Below, one piece after another: positions 26,626 to 34,830 of a DNA stretch of 64,000 nt (position 1 is its first letter; every line of letters starts with the position of its first letter). Made by a program: the position numbers and the translations under genes. The notes below the pieces were generated by a model. It saw only the letters and a list, made by a program, of their open reading frames with translations. It was not told the origin of the DNA and did no database searches. The stretch is from Palleronia sediminis (GTDB taxonomy: Bacteria > Pseudomonadota > Alphaproteobacteria > Rhodobacterales > Rhodobacteraceae), in contig NZ_SNAA01000001.1 in NCBI RefSeq assembly GCF_004358695.1, forward strand, positions 372,001 to 436,000, read 5' to 3'.

Positions 26626-27414
26626 ATGAGAACCGTCATCGTGATCCCGGCGCGCTATGCCTCGACCCGCTATCCCGGCAAGCCGCTGGCCGAGCTGACC
26701 CTGCCCGGCGGCGCGCGCCGGTCGCTGATCCGCCTGACATGGGAGGCCGCGCAGCAGGTGCGCGGCGTGGCCGAAATTGTCGTGGCGACCGATGACGCCC
26801 GCATCCGCGACGCCTGCGAGGGGTTCGGCGCGCGGGTGGTGATGACGCCCGAGACCTGCCGCAACGGGACGGAACGCTGCGCCGCCGCGCTCCAGGCCGG
26901 AGGGTTCGCCGCGGATTGCGTGGTGAACCTGCAGGGCGACGCGCCGCTCACCCCGCCGTGGTTCGTCGAGGCGCTGATCGCCGCGATGAAGGGGGGCGCG
27001 CAGGTCGCGACCCCGGTGCTGCGTTGCGATCCCGTGACCTATGCCCATTTCGTCGAGGACCGGCGGCAGGGCCGCGTCGGCGGCACGACGGCGGTGTTCG
27101 ACGCGCGGGGCGATGCGCTCTATTTCTCGAAAGAGGTGTTGCCCTGGCTCGATCCCGCGCGACTGTCGGGCGAGATCCCGGTGTGGCACCATGTCGGCGT
27201 CTATGCCTACACGCCCGATGCGCTCGCCGCCTATGGCGCCCTGCCCGAGGGGCGGCTCGAACGGCTCGAGGGGCTCGAGCAGCTCAGGTTCCTCGAACAC
27301 GGGCACCGCGTCGCCTGCGTCGAGGTCGAGGGGCGCGGCCGCGTGTTCTGGGAGCTGAACAACCCCGGCGACATCCCCCGGATCGAGGCCGCACTGAAGG
27401 AGAACGCCCGATGA
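26626..27414 (+). CDS. kdsB: 3-deoxy-manno-octulosonate cytidylyltransferase
   Basis: A 262-residue CMP-Kdo synthetase. The N-terminal nucleotide-binding motif [18 protein letters not shown] is diagnostic. [10 protein letters not shown] follows, with the metal-binding Asp, and later [12 protein letters not shown]. It activates Kdo with CTP for transfer to lipid A. It overlaps kdsA by 4 bases and follows kdsD by 2, so kdsD-kdsB-kdsA is one operon. Confidence 0.97.
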   Translation: MRTVIVIPARYASTRYPGKPLAELTLPGGARRSLIRLTWEAAQQVRGVAEIVVATDDARIRDACEGFGARVVMTPETCRNGTERCAAALQAGGFAADCVVNLQGDAPLTPPWFVEALIAAMKGGAQVATPVLRCDPVTYAHFVEDRRQGRVGGTTAVFDARGDALYFSKEVLPWLDPARLSGEIPVWHHVGVYAYTPDALAAYGALPEGRLERLEGLEQLRFLEHGHRVACVEVEGRGRVFWELNNPGDIPRIEAALKENAR

Positions 27415-28247
27415 CCGCCCCCCGTATCGTCACCGTCGCCGATATCGAGATCGGCGCCACGCGCCCCGTCGCGCTGATCACCGGGCCGTGCCAGCTCGAA
27501 AGCCTCGATCACGCGCGGATGATGGCCGAGCGGATCGCGGCGGCCTGCGCGCCCACGGGCACGCGGTTCATCTTCAAGGCGAGCTACGACAAGGCCAACC
27601 GGTCCTCGATCGGCACGGCGCGGGGGCTGGGGCTCGACGAGGGGTTGTCGATCCTGTCGCGCATCCGCGACGAGTTCGGCTGTCCGGTCCTGACCGACGT
27701 GCACCTGCCCGACCATTGCGGCCCCGCGGCCGAGGCCTGCGACGTGCTGCAGATCCCCGCGTTCCTCTGCCGCCAGACCGATCTGCTGCTGGCGGCCGGC
27801 GAGACCGGCGCGGCGATCAACGTGAAGAAGGGCCAGTTCCTCGCACCCTGGGACATGGAACATGTCGCGGCCAAGATCGCCTCGACCGGGAACGCGCGCA
27901 TCCTGCTGTGCGACCGGGGGACGAGTTTCGGCTACAACACGCTCGTGTCGGATTTCCGCGGCCTGCCGATCATGGCCCGGACCGGCTGGCCCGTGGTGTT
28001 CGACGCGACCCATTCCGTCCAGCAGCCGGGCGGACAGGGCACGACCAGCGGCGGGCAGCGCGAATTCGCCCCGGTGCTGGCCCGCGCGGCGGTGGCGGTG
28101 GGCGTCTCGGCGCTGTTCATCGAGACGCATGAGGCGCCGGACCGCGCGCCCTCGGACGGGCCGAACATGATCCCCGTGGACGAGATGGAGGGGCTGATCG
28201 GGCGGCTGCGCGCGCTCGACGACCTGGTCAAGGGCTGGGAGGGCTGA
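27411..28247 (+). CDS. kdsA: 2-dehydro-3-deoxyphosphooctonate aldolase (Kdo-8-P synthase)
   Basis: A 278-residue TIM-barrel synthase that condenses arabinose-5-P with phosphoenolpyruvate. Motifs: [49 protein letters not shown] and [12 protein letters not shown]. The start ATG overlaps the kdsB stop. Kdo-8-P phosphatase (kdsC) is not in this window. The downstream user of CMP-Kdo is the WaaA domain at 4.3-5.6 kb. Confidence 0.97.
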   Translation: MTAPRIVTVADIEIGATRPVALITGPCQLESLDHARMMAERIAAACAPTGTRFIFKASYDKANRSSIGTARGLGLDEGLSILSRIRDEFGCPVLTDVHLPDHCGPAAEACDVLQIPAFLCRQTDLLLAAGETGAAINVKKGQFLAPWDMEHVAAKIASTGNARILLCDRGTSFGYNTLVSDFRGLPIMARTGWPVVFDATHSVQQPGGQGTTSGGQREFAPVLARAAVAVGVSALFIETHEAPDRAPSDGPNMIPVDEMEGLIGRLRALDDLVKGWEG

Positions 28248-28250
28248 GCG

Positions 28251-29081
28251 CTAGCGCGGGCGCGTCATCGTGTCGGGCAGGTTGAGCCGGGCCACCTGCT
28301 CGGCGATGGGATCGGTCGACAGCGGATGGGTGTCGGCCGCATAGCGGTTCGGATCGCCCAGATCCTGCCAGCGGCGGCGGTGATAGACCTCGACCGCGTT
28401 GAACCGCGCCTTGTAGCCCATCTTGCTGCTGCCCGGCACCCAGTAGCCTAGATAGACATAGGGCAGCCCCGCCTCGCGCGCGATCTCGACGTGATCGAGG
28501 ATGAGATAGGTGCCCAGCGACCGCACCGCCTCGGCGGGATCGTAGAAGGAATAGACCATCGACAGCCCGTCATCGAGCACGTCGGTCAGCGCCACGGCCA
28601 GAAGCTCGGGCGTGCCGGTCTCGTCGGGGCGGCGATACTCGACCACGCGCGAACGGATCGGCGTCTCCTCGATCATGGCCGCGAATTCGAAGATATCCAT
28701 GTCGGCCATGCCCCCGTCGGCATGGCGCGCGTCGAGATAGGCGCGAAACAGCTCGTACTGGCTTTCGGTGGCCCACGGGGCATTGGCGCTGCGCGTGACA
28801 TCGGCATTGCGCCGCAGCAGCCGCCGCTGCGTCCGGTTGGGGGCGAAATCGGCCACGCGGATGCGCGCCGAGAGGCAGGCCGAACACTCGGCGCAGGAGG
28901 GGCGGTAAAGCACGTTCTGGCTGCGCCGGAACCCCTGTTTCGACAGCTCGTCATTGAGTAGCTGCGCCTGGTCGCCCTGAAGCGCGGTGAACAGCTTTCG
29001 CTCGGTCCGGCCGTCGAGATACGGGCAGGGCTGCGGGGCCGTCACATAGAATTGCGGCGCGATTGGCAGAGTGTGTCGCAT
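28251..29081 (-). CDS. bpt: Aspartate/glutamate leucyltransferase (N-end rule)
   Basis: A 276-residue leucyl-tRNA-protein transferase of the Bpt/Ate fold. It adds Leu to proteins with N-terminal Asp or Glu, marking them for ClpS/ClpAP. Motifs: [16 protein letters not shown], the Cys cluster [12 protein letters not shown], and [19 protein letters not shown] chose ATG at 29081 ([14 protein letters not shown]), which matches the family start; an upstream Met at 29126 is less likely. It is convergent with kdsA, 3 bases apart. Confidence 0.95.
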   Translation of the reverse strand: MRHTLPIAPQFYVTAPQPCPYLDGRTERKLFTALQGDQAQLLNDELSKQGFRRSQNVLYRPSCAECSACLSARIRVADFAPNRTQRRLLRRNADVTRSANAPWATESQYELFRAYLDARHADGGMADMDIFEFAAMIEETPIRSRVVEYRRPDETGTPELLAVALTDVLDDGLSMVYSFYDPAEAVRSLGTYLILDHVEIAREAGLPYVYLGYWVPGSSKMGYKARFNAVEVYHRRRWQDLGDPNRYAADTHPLSTDPIAEQVARLNLPDTMTRPR

Positions 29082-29156
29082 GAGCCCCCGACCCGTCCGT
29101 GCGCCCCAGAGGCTAGCGTTCCGCACGGGGGACGCAACCCCCCCGCGCGGCCCGTC

Positions 29157-29606
29157 TCAGTCGATCGCGGCGCGGTTGATCGCCGCCGTACCCAGCACCA
29201 TGTCCGACAGCCCCTGCCCGCGCGAGGTGCCCCACATCATCGCGCCCGACATGAGGATGAGCGGGAATATGCAGATCGCCGCGGTGTGACCGGCCGTGTG
29301 CAGGAAGGCGAGCCCGGAATCGAGTGGCCCGCCCCGCGCATCGCGCAGCTCGACCGACATCAGCCGCATGCCCGGCGTGGCCGACCAGCGCGAGATCGTG
29401 GCCCAGCGATAGGCGAACCCGACGCAGAGGTAGAACAGCGGAAAGAAGAAGATCGAGGTGAACAGCGTGAGCGGCGTCAGCACGATGGACAGGATCGTGA
29501 TGGCGATCACGTCGAGCACCCAGGCGAACAGCCTTTTCCAGGCGGTGTCGCGGTAGAACTCGGAATGGCGGAGCGGATCGGGCAGGCCGATGGCGGTCAT
29601 GGTCAT
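29157..29606 (-). CDS. RDD family membrane protein
   Basis: A 149-residue protein with an RDD domain: WKRLFAWVLDVIAI, a hydrophobic segment, then SATPGMRLMSVELRDARGG and a further hydrophobic region. The conserved Arg of the first helix and the Asp of the WVLDVI block are present. RDD proteins are inner-membrane proteins of mostly unknown function, some linked to ion exchange. Two ATG codons lie close together (29606 and 29600); the second has better spacing from GAGGG. It follows the DUF2852 gene behind a hairpin. Confidence 0.88.
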   Translation of the reverse strand: MTMTAIGLPDPLRHSEFYRDTAWKRLFAWVLDVIAITILSIVLTPLTLFTSIFFFPLFYLCVGFAYRWATISRWSATPGMRLMSVELRDARGGPLDSGLAFLHTAGHTAAICIFPLILMSGAMMWGTSRGQGLSDMVLGTAAINRAAID

Positions 29607-29623
29607 GTCCCTCGATATGGGAA

Positions 29624-29654
29624 GGGCCCGCCCCCTGTGAAAGAGGGCGGGCCC
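29624..29654 (-). terminator. Hairpin between DUF2852 and RDD genes
   Basis: GGGCCCGCCC (29624-29633) and GGGCGGGCCC (29645-29654) form a perfect 10-bp stem with an 11-base loop, starting 6 bases after the DUF2852 stop on the minus strand. Only UUCCC follows, so read-through into the RDD gene is possible. Confidence 0.65.
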
Positions 29655-29660
29655 GGTCGA

Positions 29661-30083
29661 TCACGCGTCCTGGACGGTCGGTTCGGCGCGGTCGTCGCGG
29701 CGCTTGCGGTCGTCCATGAACTGGTCGAACTCGGCCTTGTCCTTGGCCTCGCGCAGACGCCCGAGGAAGGCCTCGAACGCGGCCTGCTCGTCCTCGAGCC
29801 GGCGCAGCGTCTCGGCGCGGTAGGCGTCGAAGGCGGCGTTGCCTGACGAGGCGCGCAGGTTCACCGCGCTTCGGCGCATCCCGCATCCCGCGCCGCTGCG
29901 CGAAAGCTGGAACTTGCCGGCGTAGAGCATGTAGCCCAGAACGGCGAGCCCGACGGGCCAGACGAAGATGAAGCCCGCGATCATGAGCGCGATCCAGGCG
30001 CCCTTGCCGCGTGCATCGAGCCACCCTTCGGTGCGGGTGATCCAGTTGCCGCGTGTCGCGGGGAAGTCGGCGAGTGTGGACAT
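29661..30083 (-). CDS. DUF2852 domain protein
   Basis: A 140-residue protein starting MSTLADFPATRGNWITR, with AAGGAG upstream of ATG 30083. One clear transmembrane segment (WIALMIAGFIFVWPVGLAVL, about residues 30-50) is followed by a short basic/Gly/Ser region. A charged helical tail comes next (YRAETLRRLEDEQAAFEAFL, then DKAEFDQFMDDRKRR). The layout is typical of DUF2852, an alphaproteobacterial family of unknown role. The upstream region carries two near-identical operator-like repeats, suggesting regulated expression. Confidence 0.9.
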   Translation of the reverse strand: MSTLADFPATRGNWITRTEGWLDARGKGAWIALMIAGFIFVWPVGLAVLGYMLYAGKFQLSRSGAGCGMRRSAVNLRASSGNAAFDAYRAETLRRLEDEQAAFEAFLGRLREAKDKAEFDQFMDDRKRRDDRAEPTVQDA

Positions 30084-30100
30084 GGTCTGCTCCTTCGGGA

Positions 30101-30181
30101 TGTTAATGTCTTTCACATGACGCTAGATGGGAATGTCCCCCGCCGCGCGCAAGGGATCATGTTAATCTTTTTCACATCACG
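30101..30181 (-). promoter_or_regulatory. Duplicated 17-bp operator-like element upstream of DUF2852 gene
   Basis: Two direct copies, 30101-30122 and 30160-30181, match at 19 of 22 bases and start 59 bases apart. Each contains the imperfect palindrome TGTTAA-N5-TTCACA. They lie 18-39 and 77-98 bases before the DUF2852 start, the positions expected for a regulator acting on that promoter. The cognate regulator is unknown. Confidence 0.55.
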
Positions 30182-30185
30182 CGCG

Positions 30186-30665
30186 TCACCCGGCCGGGCG
30201 CGCGAAATCCCCGATCTCGGCGCCCGTCGCCCGCGCCAGCGCCGCTGGCGCGGCGGGGAAATTGTGGCGCGGGGTTCCGGCCGCACACCAGATCGTGTCG
30301 AAGTCGAAAAGCCGCCGATCCATGAAGCCGCGCAGGGGCCCCGTTGCGCCCAGCGGCGCTACGCCCCCGATGGCGAAGCCGGTCAGCGCGCGGATCGCGG
30401 CCGCATCGGCGCGGCCCAGCGCCTCGCCCGCCAGCGCGGCGGCGCGGTCGAGATCGACCCGGCGGCTGCCCGCGGTGAGAAACAGGAGCGGCGCGCCGCT
30501 GGTCCCGCCGACAAAGACGATGGCCTTGCCGATCTGGTCGGTCTCGACGCCGATGCCCGCCGCGGCCTCGGCGGCGGTGCGGGTGGGCACGCGGCTTTCG
30601 ACGGGCTCGGCGGGGATGCCGGCGGCCCGAAGGGCGGCACGGACGCGGGCGAGGCTCTTGCTCAT
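30186..30665 (-). CDS. YbaK/ProX-type aminoacyl-tRNA deacylase
   Basis: A 159-residue single-domain editing protein. AGGAG lies upstream of ATG 30665 (MSKSLARVRAALRAAG). Conserved blocks: GVETDQIGKAIVFVGG with the catalytic-site Lys, AIGGVAPLGATGPLRGFMD, and the hydrophobic-basic end. Relatives hydrolyse mischarged Cys-, Ala- or related tRNAs in trans; which substrate is used here cannot be told. It is divergent from glnE (91-bp gap). Confidence 0.9.
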   Translation of the reverse strand: MSKSLARVRAALRAAGIPAEPVESRVPTRTAAEAAAGIGVETDQIGKAIVFVGGTSGAPLLFLTAGSRRVDLDRAAALAGEALGRADAAAIRALTGFAIGGVAPLGATGPLRGFMDRRLFDFDTIWCAAGTPRHNFPAAPAALARATGAEIGDFARPAG

Positions 30666-30756
30666 GGGCGCTCCTGTAGCTGGGCGGGGTCGCGGCCAGT
30701 GTTTCGCGCCACGCGCCGCTTGACCAGCCCCCCGGCGCCGGCCCAACTGGGCGGGC

Positions 30757-33525
30757 ATGTCACTCGTCCGCGCCATCTCCCGCAGCCCCCGCCCCTTCGA
30801 CGCCGAGCGCGCCGCCGAGATCGCGTCCGCCTTTTCGGGCGAACCGCCCGAGGCGCGCGACCTCCTGGCGGGCATCGCGGGCTGCGCGCCCTACCTGCGC
30901 GATCTCATGAACTTCGAGGCGGAGTGGCTGCGCGGCGCGCTGGGGGACGATCCGCATGTGCGCCTGCAACAGGTGCTGTCCGAAACGGCGGCCGCGCCCG
31001 ACGATGCGCTGCCGCGCGCGCTGCGCCAGGCCAAGCGGCGGGTCGCGCTGCTGGCCGCGGTCTGCGATTGCGGCGGCGTCTGGGGGCTCGAGGACGTCAC
31101 CGGCGCGCTGACCCGGCTGGCCGATCTGGCCACCGGGCTGGCCGTGCGGCGCGAGGTCGGAACCGAGATCCGGCGGGGCCGCCTGCCCGGCCGCACCGAG
31201 GACGATCTCGAGACGGGCGCGGGGCTCGTCGCCATCGCGATGGGCAAGATGGGCGCGTTCGAGTTGAACTATTCCTCGGATATCGACCTGATCGTGCTGT
31301 TCGACGAAGAGCTTTACGGCGCCGAGGCGGGCGAGGCGCGGGCGAGCCTCGTCAAGGCCACGCGGCGCATGTGCTCCCTGCTGTCCGATACCGGCCCCGA
31401 GGGCTACGTCTTTCGCACCGACCTGCGGCTGAGGCCCGATCCGTCGGTCACGCCGGTCTGCATCGGCATGGATGCGGCCGAGCGTTATTACGAGGCCTTC
31501 GGGCGCACATGGGAGCGGGCCGCCTGGATCAAGGGGCGCCCGGCGGCAGGCGATATCGCGGCCGGAGAGCGGTTTCTCGACCGGCTGGCGCCCTTTACCT
31601 GGCGGCGGCATCTCGATTTCGCCGCCATCGAGGATGCCCACGCGATCCGGCTGCGCATCCGCGACCACAAGGGGCTCGGCGGCCCCATCGCCCTGCCCGG
31701 CCACGACATGAAGCTCGGGCGCGGCGGCATCCGCGAGATCGAGTTCTTTACCCAGACCCGCCAGATCATCGCGGGCGGGCGCGACCCGTCGCTGCGGGTG
31801 CGCGGCACGATCGAGGCGCTGGCCCAGCTCGTGCGCGCGGGGTGGGTGCCCGACGATACCGCGCGACAGTTGACCGAGGATTACCGCGCCCATCGCGAGG
31901 TCGAGCACCGGTTGCAGATGATCGCCGACCAGCAGACCCACGACCTGCCCGCTTCGCCCGAGGGCTTCGCCCGGCTCGCCGCGTTTCTCGACCGCGACGA
32001 GACCGAGTTGCGGGCCGAGCTGCGCGCGCGGCTCGACCGGGTCTCGGGCCTGACCGAAGGGTTCTTTTCCCCCGCGCGGCCAGCAGCGTCGGACATGCCC
32101 GAGCTCGACGCGGACCGCAAACGGCTGGTGCAATCCTGGCGCGGCTACCCGGCGCTGCGCTCGGAACGCGCGCTCGACATCTTCGACCGGATCAAGCCCG
32201 CGGTGCTCACGGGGCTGCTCGCCTCGCCGCGGCCCGACCGGGCGCTGCTCAATTTCGACGGGTTCCTGCGCGGCCTGCCCGCCGGGGTCCAGCTTTTCTC
32301 GCTGTTCGAGGCGAACCCGCATCTCACCGCGCTGATCGTCGATATCGCGGGCAGCTCGGCCGAGCTTGCCGAGTATCTCAGCCGCAATGCCGCGGTGCTC
32401 GACGCGGTGATCGGCGGCGATTTCTTTACCGAGTGGCCGGGGCTCGCCGCGCTGGAGACGGGGCTCGCGCAGCGGCTCGAGGCGCGGCCCGATTACGAAC
32501 GCAAGCTCGACGAGGCGCGAAGCTGGATGCGCGACTGGCATTTCCGCATCGGCGTCCACCATCTGCGCGGGATCGCGACGGGCGACGAGGCGGGGCGCCA
32601 ATATGCCGAGCTGGCCGAGGCCGCGATCGCCGCGCTCTGGCCGGTGGTGGTGGCCGAGTTCGCGACCCGCCACGGCCCGCCGCCGGGCACCGGGGCGATG
32701 GTGCTGGCCATGGGCTCGCTCGGGGCGGGGCACCTGACCGCGCGATCCGATCTCGACCTGATCGTGATCTATGACGCCGCCGGGGTCGACGCGTCCGAAG
32801 GGCGCCGCCCGCTATCCTCGGGCGTCTATTACGCGAGGCTCACGCAATCGCTCGTCACCGCGCTGACCGCGCCCACGGCGCAGGGGCGGCTCTACGAGGT
32901 CGACATGCGGCTCAGGCCATCGGGCAAGCAGGGGCCGGTCGCCACGGCGCTCGGGGCGTTCGAGCGATACCAGCGCGAGGATGCCTGGACCTGGGAGCAT
33001 CTGGCCCTGACGCGGGGCCGCGCCATCGCCGGGCCGCCCGCCTTGTGCGAGGCGGTCGAGGGCCTGCGCAGTGCGATCATCGCCGGGCCGCGCGACGCGG
33101 CCGCCGCCCGCGCCGACACCGCCGCCATGCGCGACAGGCTGCGCGGCGCGAAACCGGGCGGGCCGTGGGACGCCAAGGCCGGGCCGGGCCGCCTCGCCGA
33201 GATCGAGCTGGCCGCGTCCCTTTTGGGGCTGCTCGCGCGGTCGGGGGCCGCGGCGCCGGGCGACCAGATCGCCGCGGGGCGCGAGGCGGGGCTGATCGGC
33301 GCCGACGCGGCCCGCCGGCTCGAGGCGGCGCGCGGGCTGCTGGCGCGGTTCCAGGACGCCAAGCGGCTGCTGGGGGCCAACGGCTTCGACCCCGAGACGC
33401 TGGGCGCGGGGGCGCTGGCGATGATCCTGCGCGAGACGGGCGCGCGCGACATGGACGGGCTTGCGCGCGACCTCGCCCACGCGGCAGATGGGGCCGACGC
33501 CATCATCACGGAGCTGCTGCGATGA
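30757..33525 (+). CDS. glnE: Bifunctional glutamine synthetase adenylyltransferase/deadenylase
   Basis: A 922-residue enzyme that controls glutamine synthetase by adding or removing AMP in response to PII and glutamine. Two nucleotidyltransferase domains are visible: an N-terminal one with GKMGAFELNYSSDIDLIVLF (GS-x-SDxD pattern, deadenylase) and a C-terminal one with AMGSLGAGHLTARSDLDLIV (adenylylase). Each is followed by a helical GlnD-PII-uptake-like domain, joined by a long helical linker. Its stop overlaps the next gene by 4 bases, so it heads an operon. Confidence 0.96.
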   Translation: MSLVRAISRSPRPFDAERAAEIASAFSGEPPEARDLLAGIAGCAPYLRDLMNFEAEWLRGALGDDPHVRLQQVLSETAAAPDDALPRALRQAKRRVALLAAVCDCGGVWGLEDVTGALTRLADLATGLAVRREVGTEIRRGRLPGRTEDDLETGAGLVAIAMGKMGAFELNYSSDIDLIVLFDEELYGAEAGEARASLVKATRRMCSLLSDTGPEGYVFRTDLRLRPDPSVTPVCIGMDAAERYYEAFGRTWERAAWIKGRPAAGDIAAGERFLDRLAPFTWRRHLDFAAIEDAHAIRLRIRDHKGLGGPIALPGHDMKLGRGGIREIEFFTQTRQIIAGGRDPSLRVRGTIEALAQLVRAGWVPDDTARQLTEDYRAHREVEHRLQMIADQQTHDLPASPEGFARLAAFLDRDETELRAELRARLDRVSGLTEGFFSPARPAASDMPELDADRKRLVQSWRGYPALRSERALDIFDRIKPAVLTGLLASPRPDRALLNFDGFLRGLPAGVQLFSLFEANPHLTALIVDIAGSSAELAEYLSRNAAVLDAVIGGDFFTEWPGLAALETGLAQRLEARPDYERKLDEARSWMRDWHFRIGVHHLRGIATGDEAGRQYAELAEAAIAALWPVVVAEFATRHGPPPGTGAMVLAMGSLGAGHLTARSDLDLIVIYDAAGVDASEGRRPLSSGVYYARLTQSLVTALTAPTAQGRLYEVDMRLRPSGKQGPVATALGAFERYQREDAWTWEHLALTRGRAIAGPPALCEAVEGLRSAIIAGPRDAAAARADTAAMRDRLRGAKPGGPWDAKAGPGRLAEIELAASLLGLLARSGAAAPGDQIAAGREAGLIGADAARRLEAARGLLARFQDAKRLLGANGFDPETLGAGALAMILRETGARDMDGLARDLAHAADGADAIITELLR

Positions 33526-33797
33526 AATCCCGCTCGCCCGCCGACCCAAGGGGGTTGATCCACGAGAGCTTTCGCATCGACGGCATCACCATGGCGGAGT
33601 GCCGGTCGATCTTTCTCGACTGGGCGATGTCGCTGCCCGAGGCGACGGACCAGCGGGGGGCGCTGCGCGATCTGATCGCGCGCCACGCGGATCGGTGCGA
33701 GGGGCACCCGATGCTTGCCGTCCTGCGCGAGGGGTTGGCCGAGACCGAGGCGCCACGCCGCCGTGGCGGGCGCGCGGCGCGCATAGACGAGGGATGA
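33522..33797 (+). CDS. Conserved small protein of unknown function
   Basis: A 91-residue protein whose ATG overlaps the glnE stop and whose stop overlaps the bciA start, so it is coupled to both. Core sequence HESFRIDGITMAECRSIFLD looks folded; the tail is Arg-rich (APRRRGGRAARIDEG). No motif, signal peptide or membrane segment is recognised. Tight coupling and regular codon use argue that it is real. Confidence 0.75.
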   Translation: MKSRSPADPRGLIHESFRIDGITMAECRSIFLDWAMSLPEATDQRGALRDLIARHADRCEGHPMLAVLREGLAETEAPRRRGGRAARIDEG

Positions 33798-34735
33798 GCA
33801 CCGTCCTTCTGCTGGGCGCCACAGGCTCGATCGGGCGCGCGACGGCGGCCGAACTCGTCGCGCGCGGCCATCGCGTGCTGTGCCCGGTGCGCGGCGCGCC
33901 GGTCCTGCCCGCGGGTGCCGTGACGCTGTCCGCCGATCCGGGCCGACCCGGTGCGGTGGCCGCGGCCATCGCCGGGACGCGGATCGACACGGTGGTGTCG
34001 TGCCTCGCCTCGCGCAGCGGCGCCCCCGACGAGGCCTGGGCCATCGACCACCGCGCCACGGTCGAGGTCGCAAGGGCGGGCGTCGCGGCGGGCGCGGGCC
34101 ATGTCCTGCTGCTTTCGGCGATCTGCGTGCAATATCCCCGGCTGGCCTTTCAGCACGCCAAGCTGCGCGCCGAGGCCGACCTTGCCCGGCTGGGCGTGCC
34201 GCTGAGCGTGGTCCGCCCCACGGCGTTCTTCAAATCGCTGTCGGGCCAGCTTGGCCGCGTGCAGGCGGGCAAGCCCTACCTGGTCTTCGGCGACGGGCGG
34301 CTGACTGCCTGCAAGCCCATCGGCGATGCGGATCTCGCCGCCTATATCGCCGACCGGGTCGCGGACCGCGCGCCCGGCCTCTTTCCCATCGGCGGTCCGG
34401 GCCCGGCGCTGACCCCGCGCGACATGGGCGCGGCCCTTTTCGCGGCGACGGGCCGGCCCGAGCGGGTACGCCGGGTTCCGCCGGGGATGCTGCGCGGCAT
34501 CGCCGCGGGGCTGGGACTGGCGGGCCGCGTCTCGTCACGGGCGCGCGGCGCCGCGGAGATGGCGCGGATCGGGCATTACTACGCGACCCAGTCGATGCTG
34601 GTGCTCGACCCCGCGACGGGCCGCTACGACGCCGCGACGACGCCGGAATACGGCCGCGAGACATTCGCGGACCACATCGCCCGCCGCCTGTCGGGCGAGA
34701 TCGGGGATGCGCGCGGCGCGCATGCGGTGTTCTAG
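33794..34735 (+). CDS. bciA: Divinyl (proto)chlorophyllide a 8-vinyl reductase, BciA type
   Basis: A 313-residue atypical SDR with a Rossmann start VLLLGATGSIGRATAAEL. The later blocks closely match plant DVR and bacterial BciA: LLSAICVQYPRLAFQHAKL, VVRPTAFFKSLSGQ, GKPYLVFGDGRLTACKPI, FPIGGPGPALTPRD, ARIGHYYATQSMLV and the end AHAVF. The enzyme reduces the C8 vinyl group of (bacterio)chlorophyll precursors with NADPH. It is the third gene of the glnE operon through an ATGA overlap. Its presence implies bacteriochlorophyll synthesis encoded elsewhere in the genome. Confidence 0.88.
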   Translation: MSTVLLLGATGSIGRATAAELVARGHRVLCPVRGAPVLPAGAVTLSADPGRPGAVAAAIAGTRIDTVVSCLASRSGAPDEAWAIDHRATVEVARAGVAAGAGHVLLLSAICVQYPRLAFQHAKLRAEADLARLGVPLSVVRPTAFFKSLSGQLGRVQAGKPYLVFGDGRLTACKPIGDADLAAYIADRVADRAPGLFPIGGPGPALTPRDMGAALFAATGRPERVRRVPPGMLRGIAAGLGLAGRVSSRARGAAEMARIGHYYATQSMLVLDPATGRYDAATTPEYGRETFADHIARRLSGEIGDARGAHAVF

Positions 34736-34813
34736 GCGATTGCGCTTTTACGATATCAGCGGCGCTCGACTCGGCGGAAACCGGGCGTAGCCTTTCATAT
34801 ATCGAACAAACGC

Positions 34814-34830
34814 CCGGCCCGTCAGGCCGG
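34814..34830 (-). terminator. Hairpin at the convergent bciA/glucosidase ends
   Basis: CCGGCC (34814-34819) and GGCCGG (34825-34830) flank a 5-base loop containing the stop codon of the minus-strand glucosidase. On that strand GCGTTTGTTCG follows, a modest U-rich tail. Confidence 0.5.
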
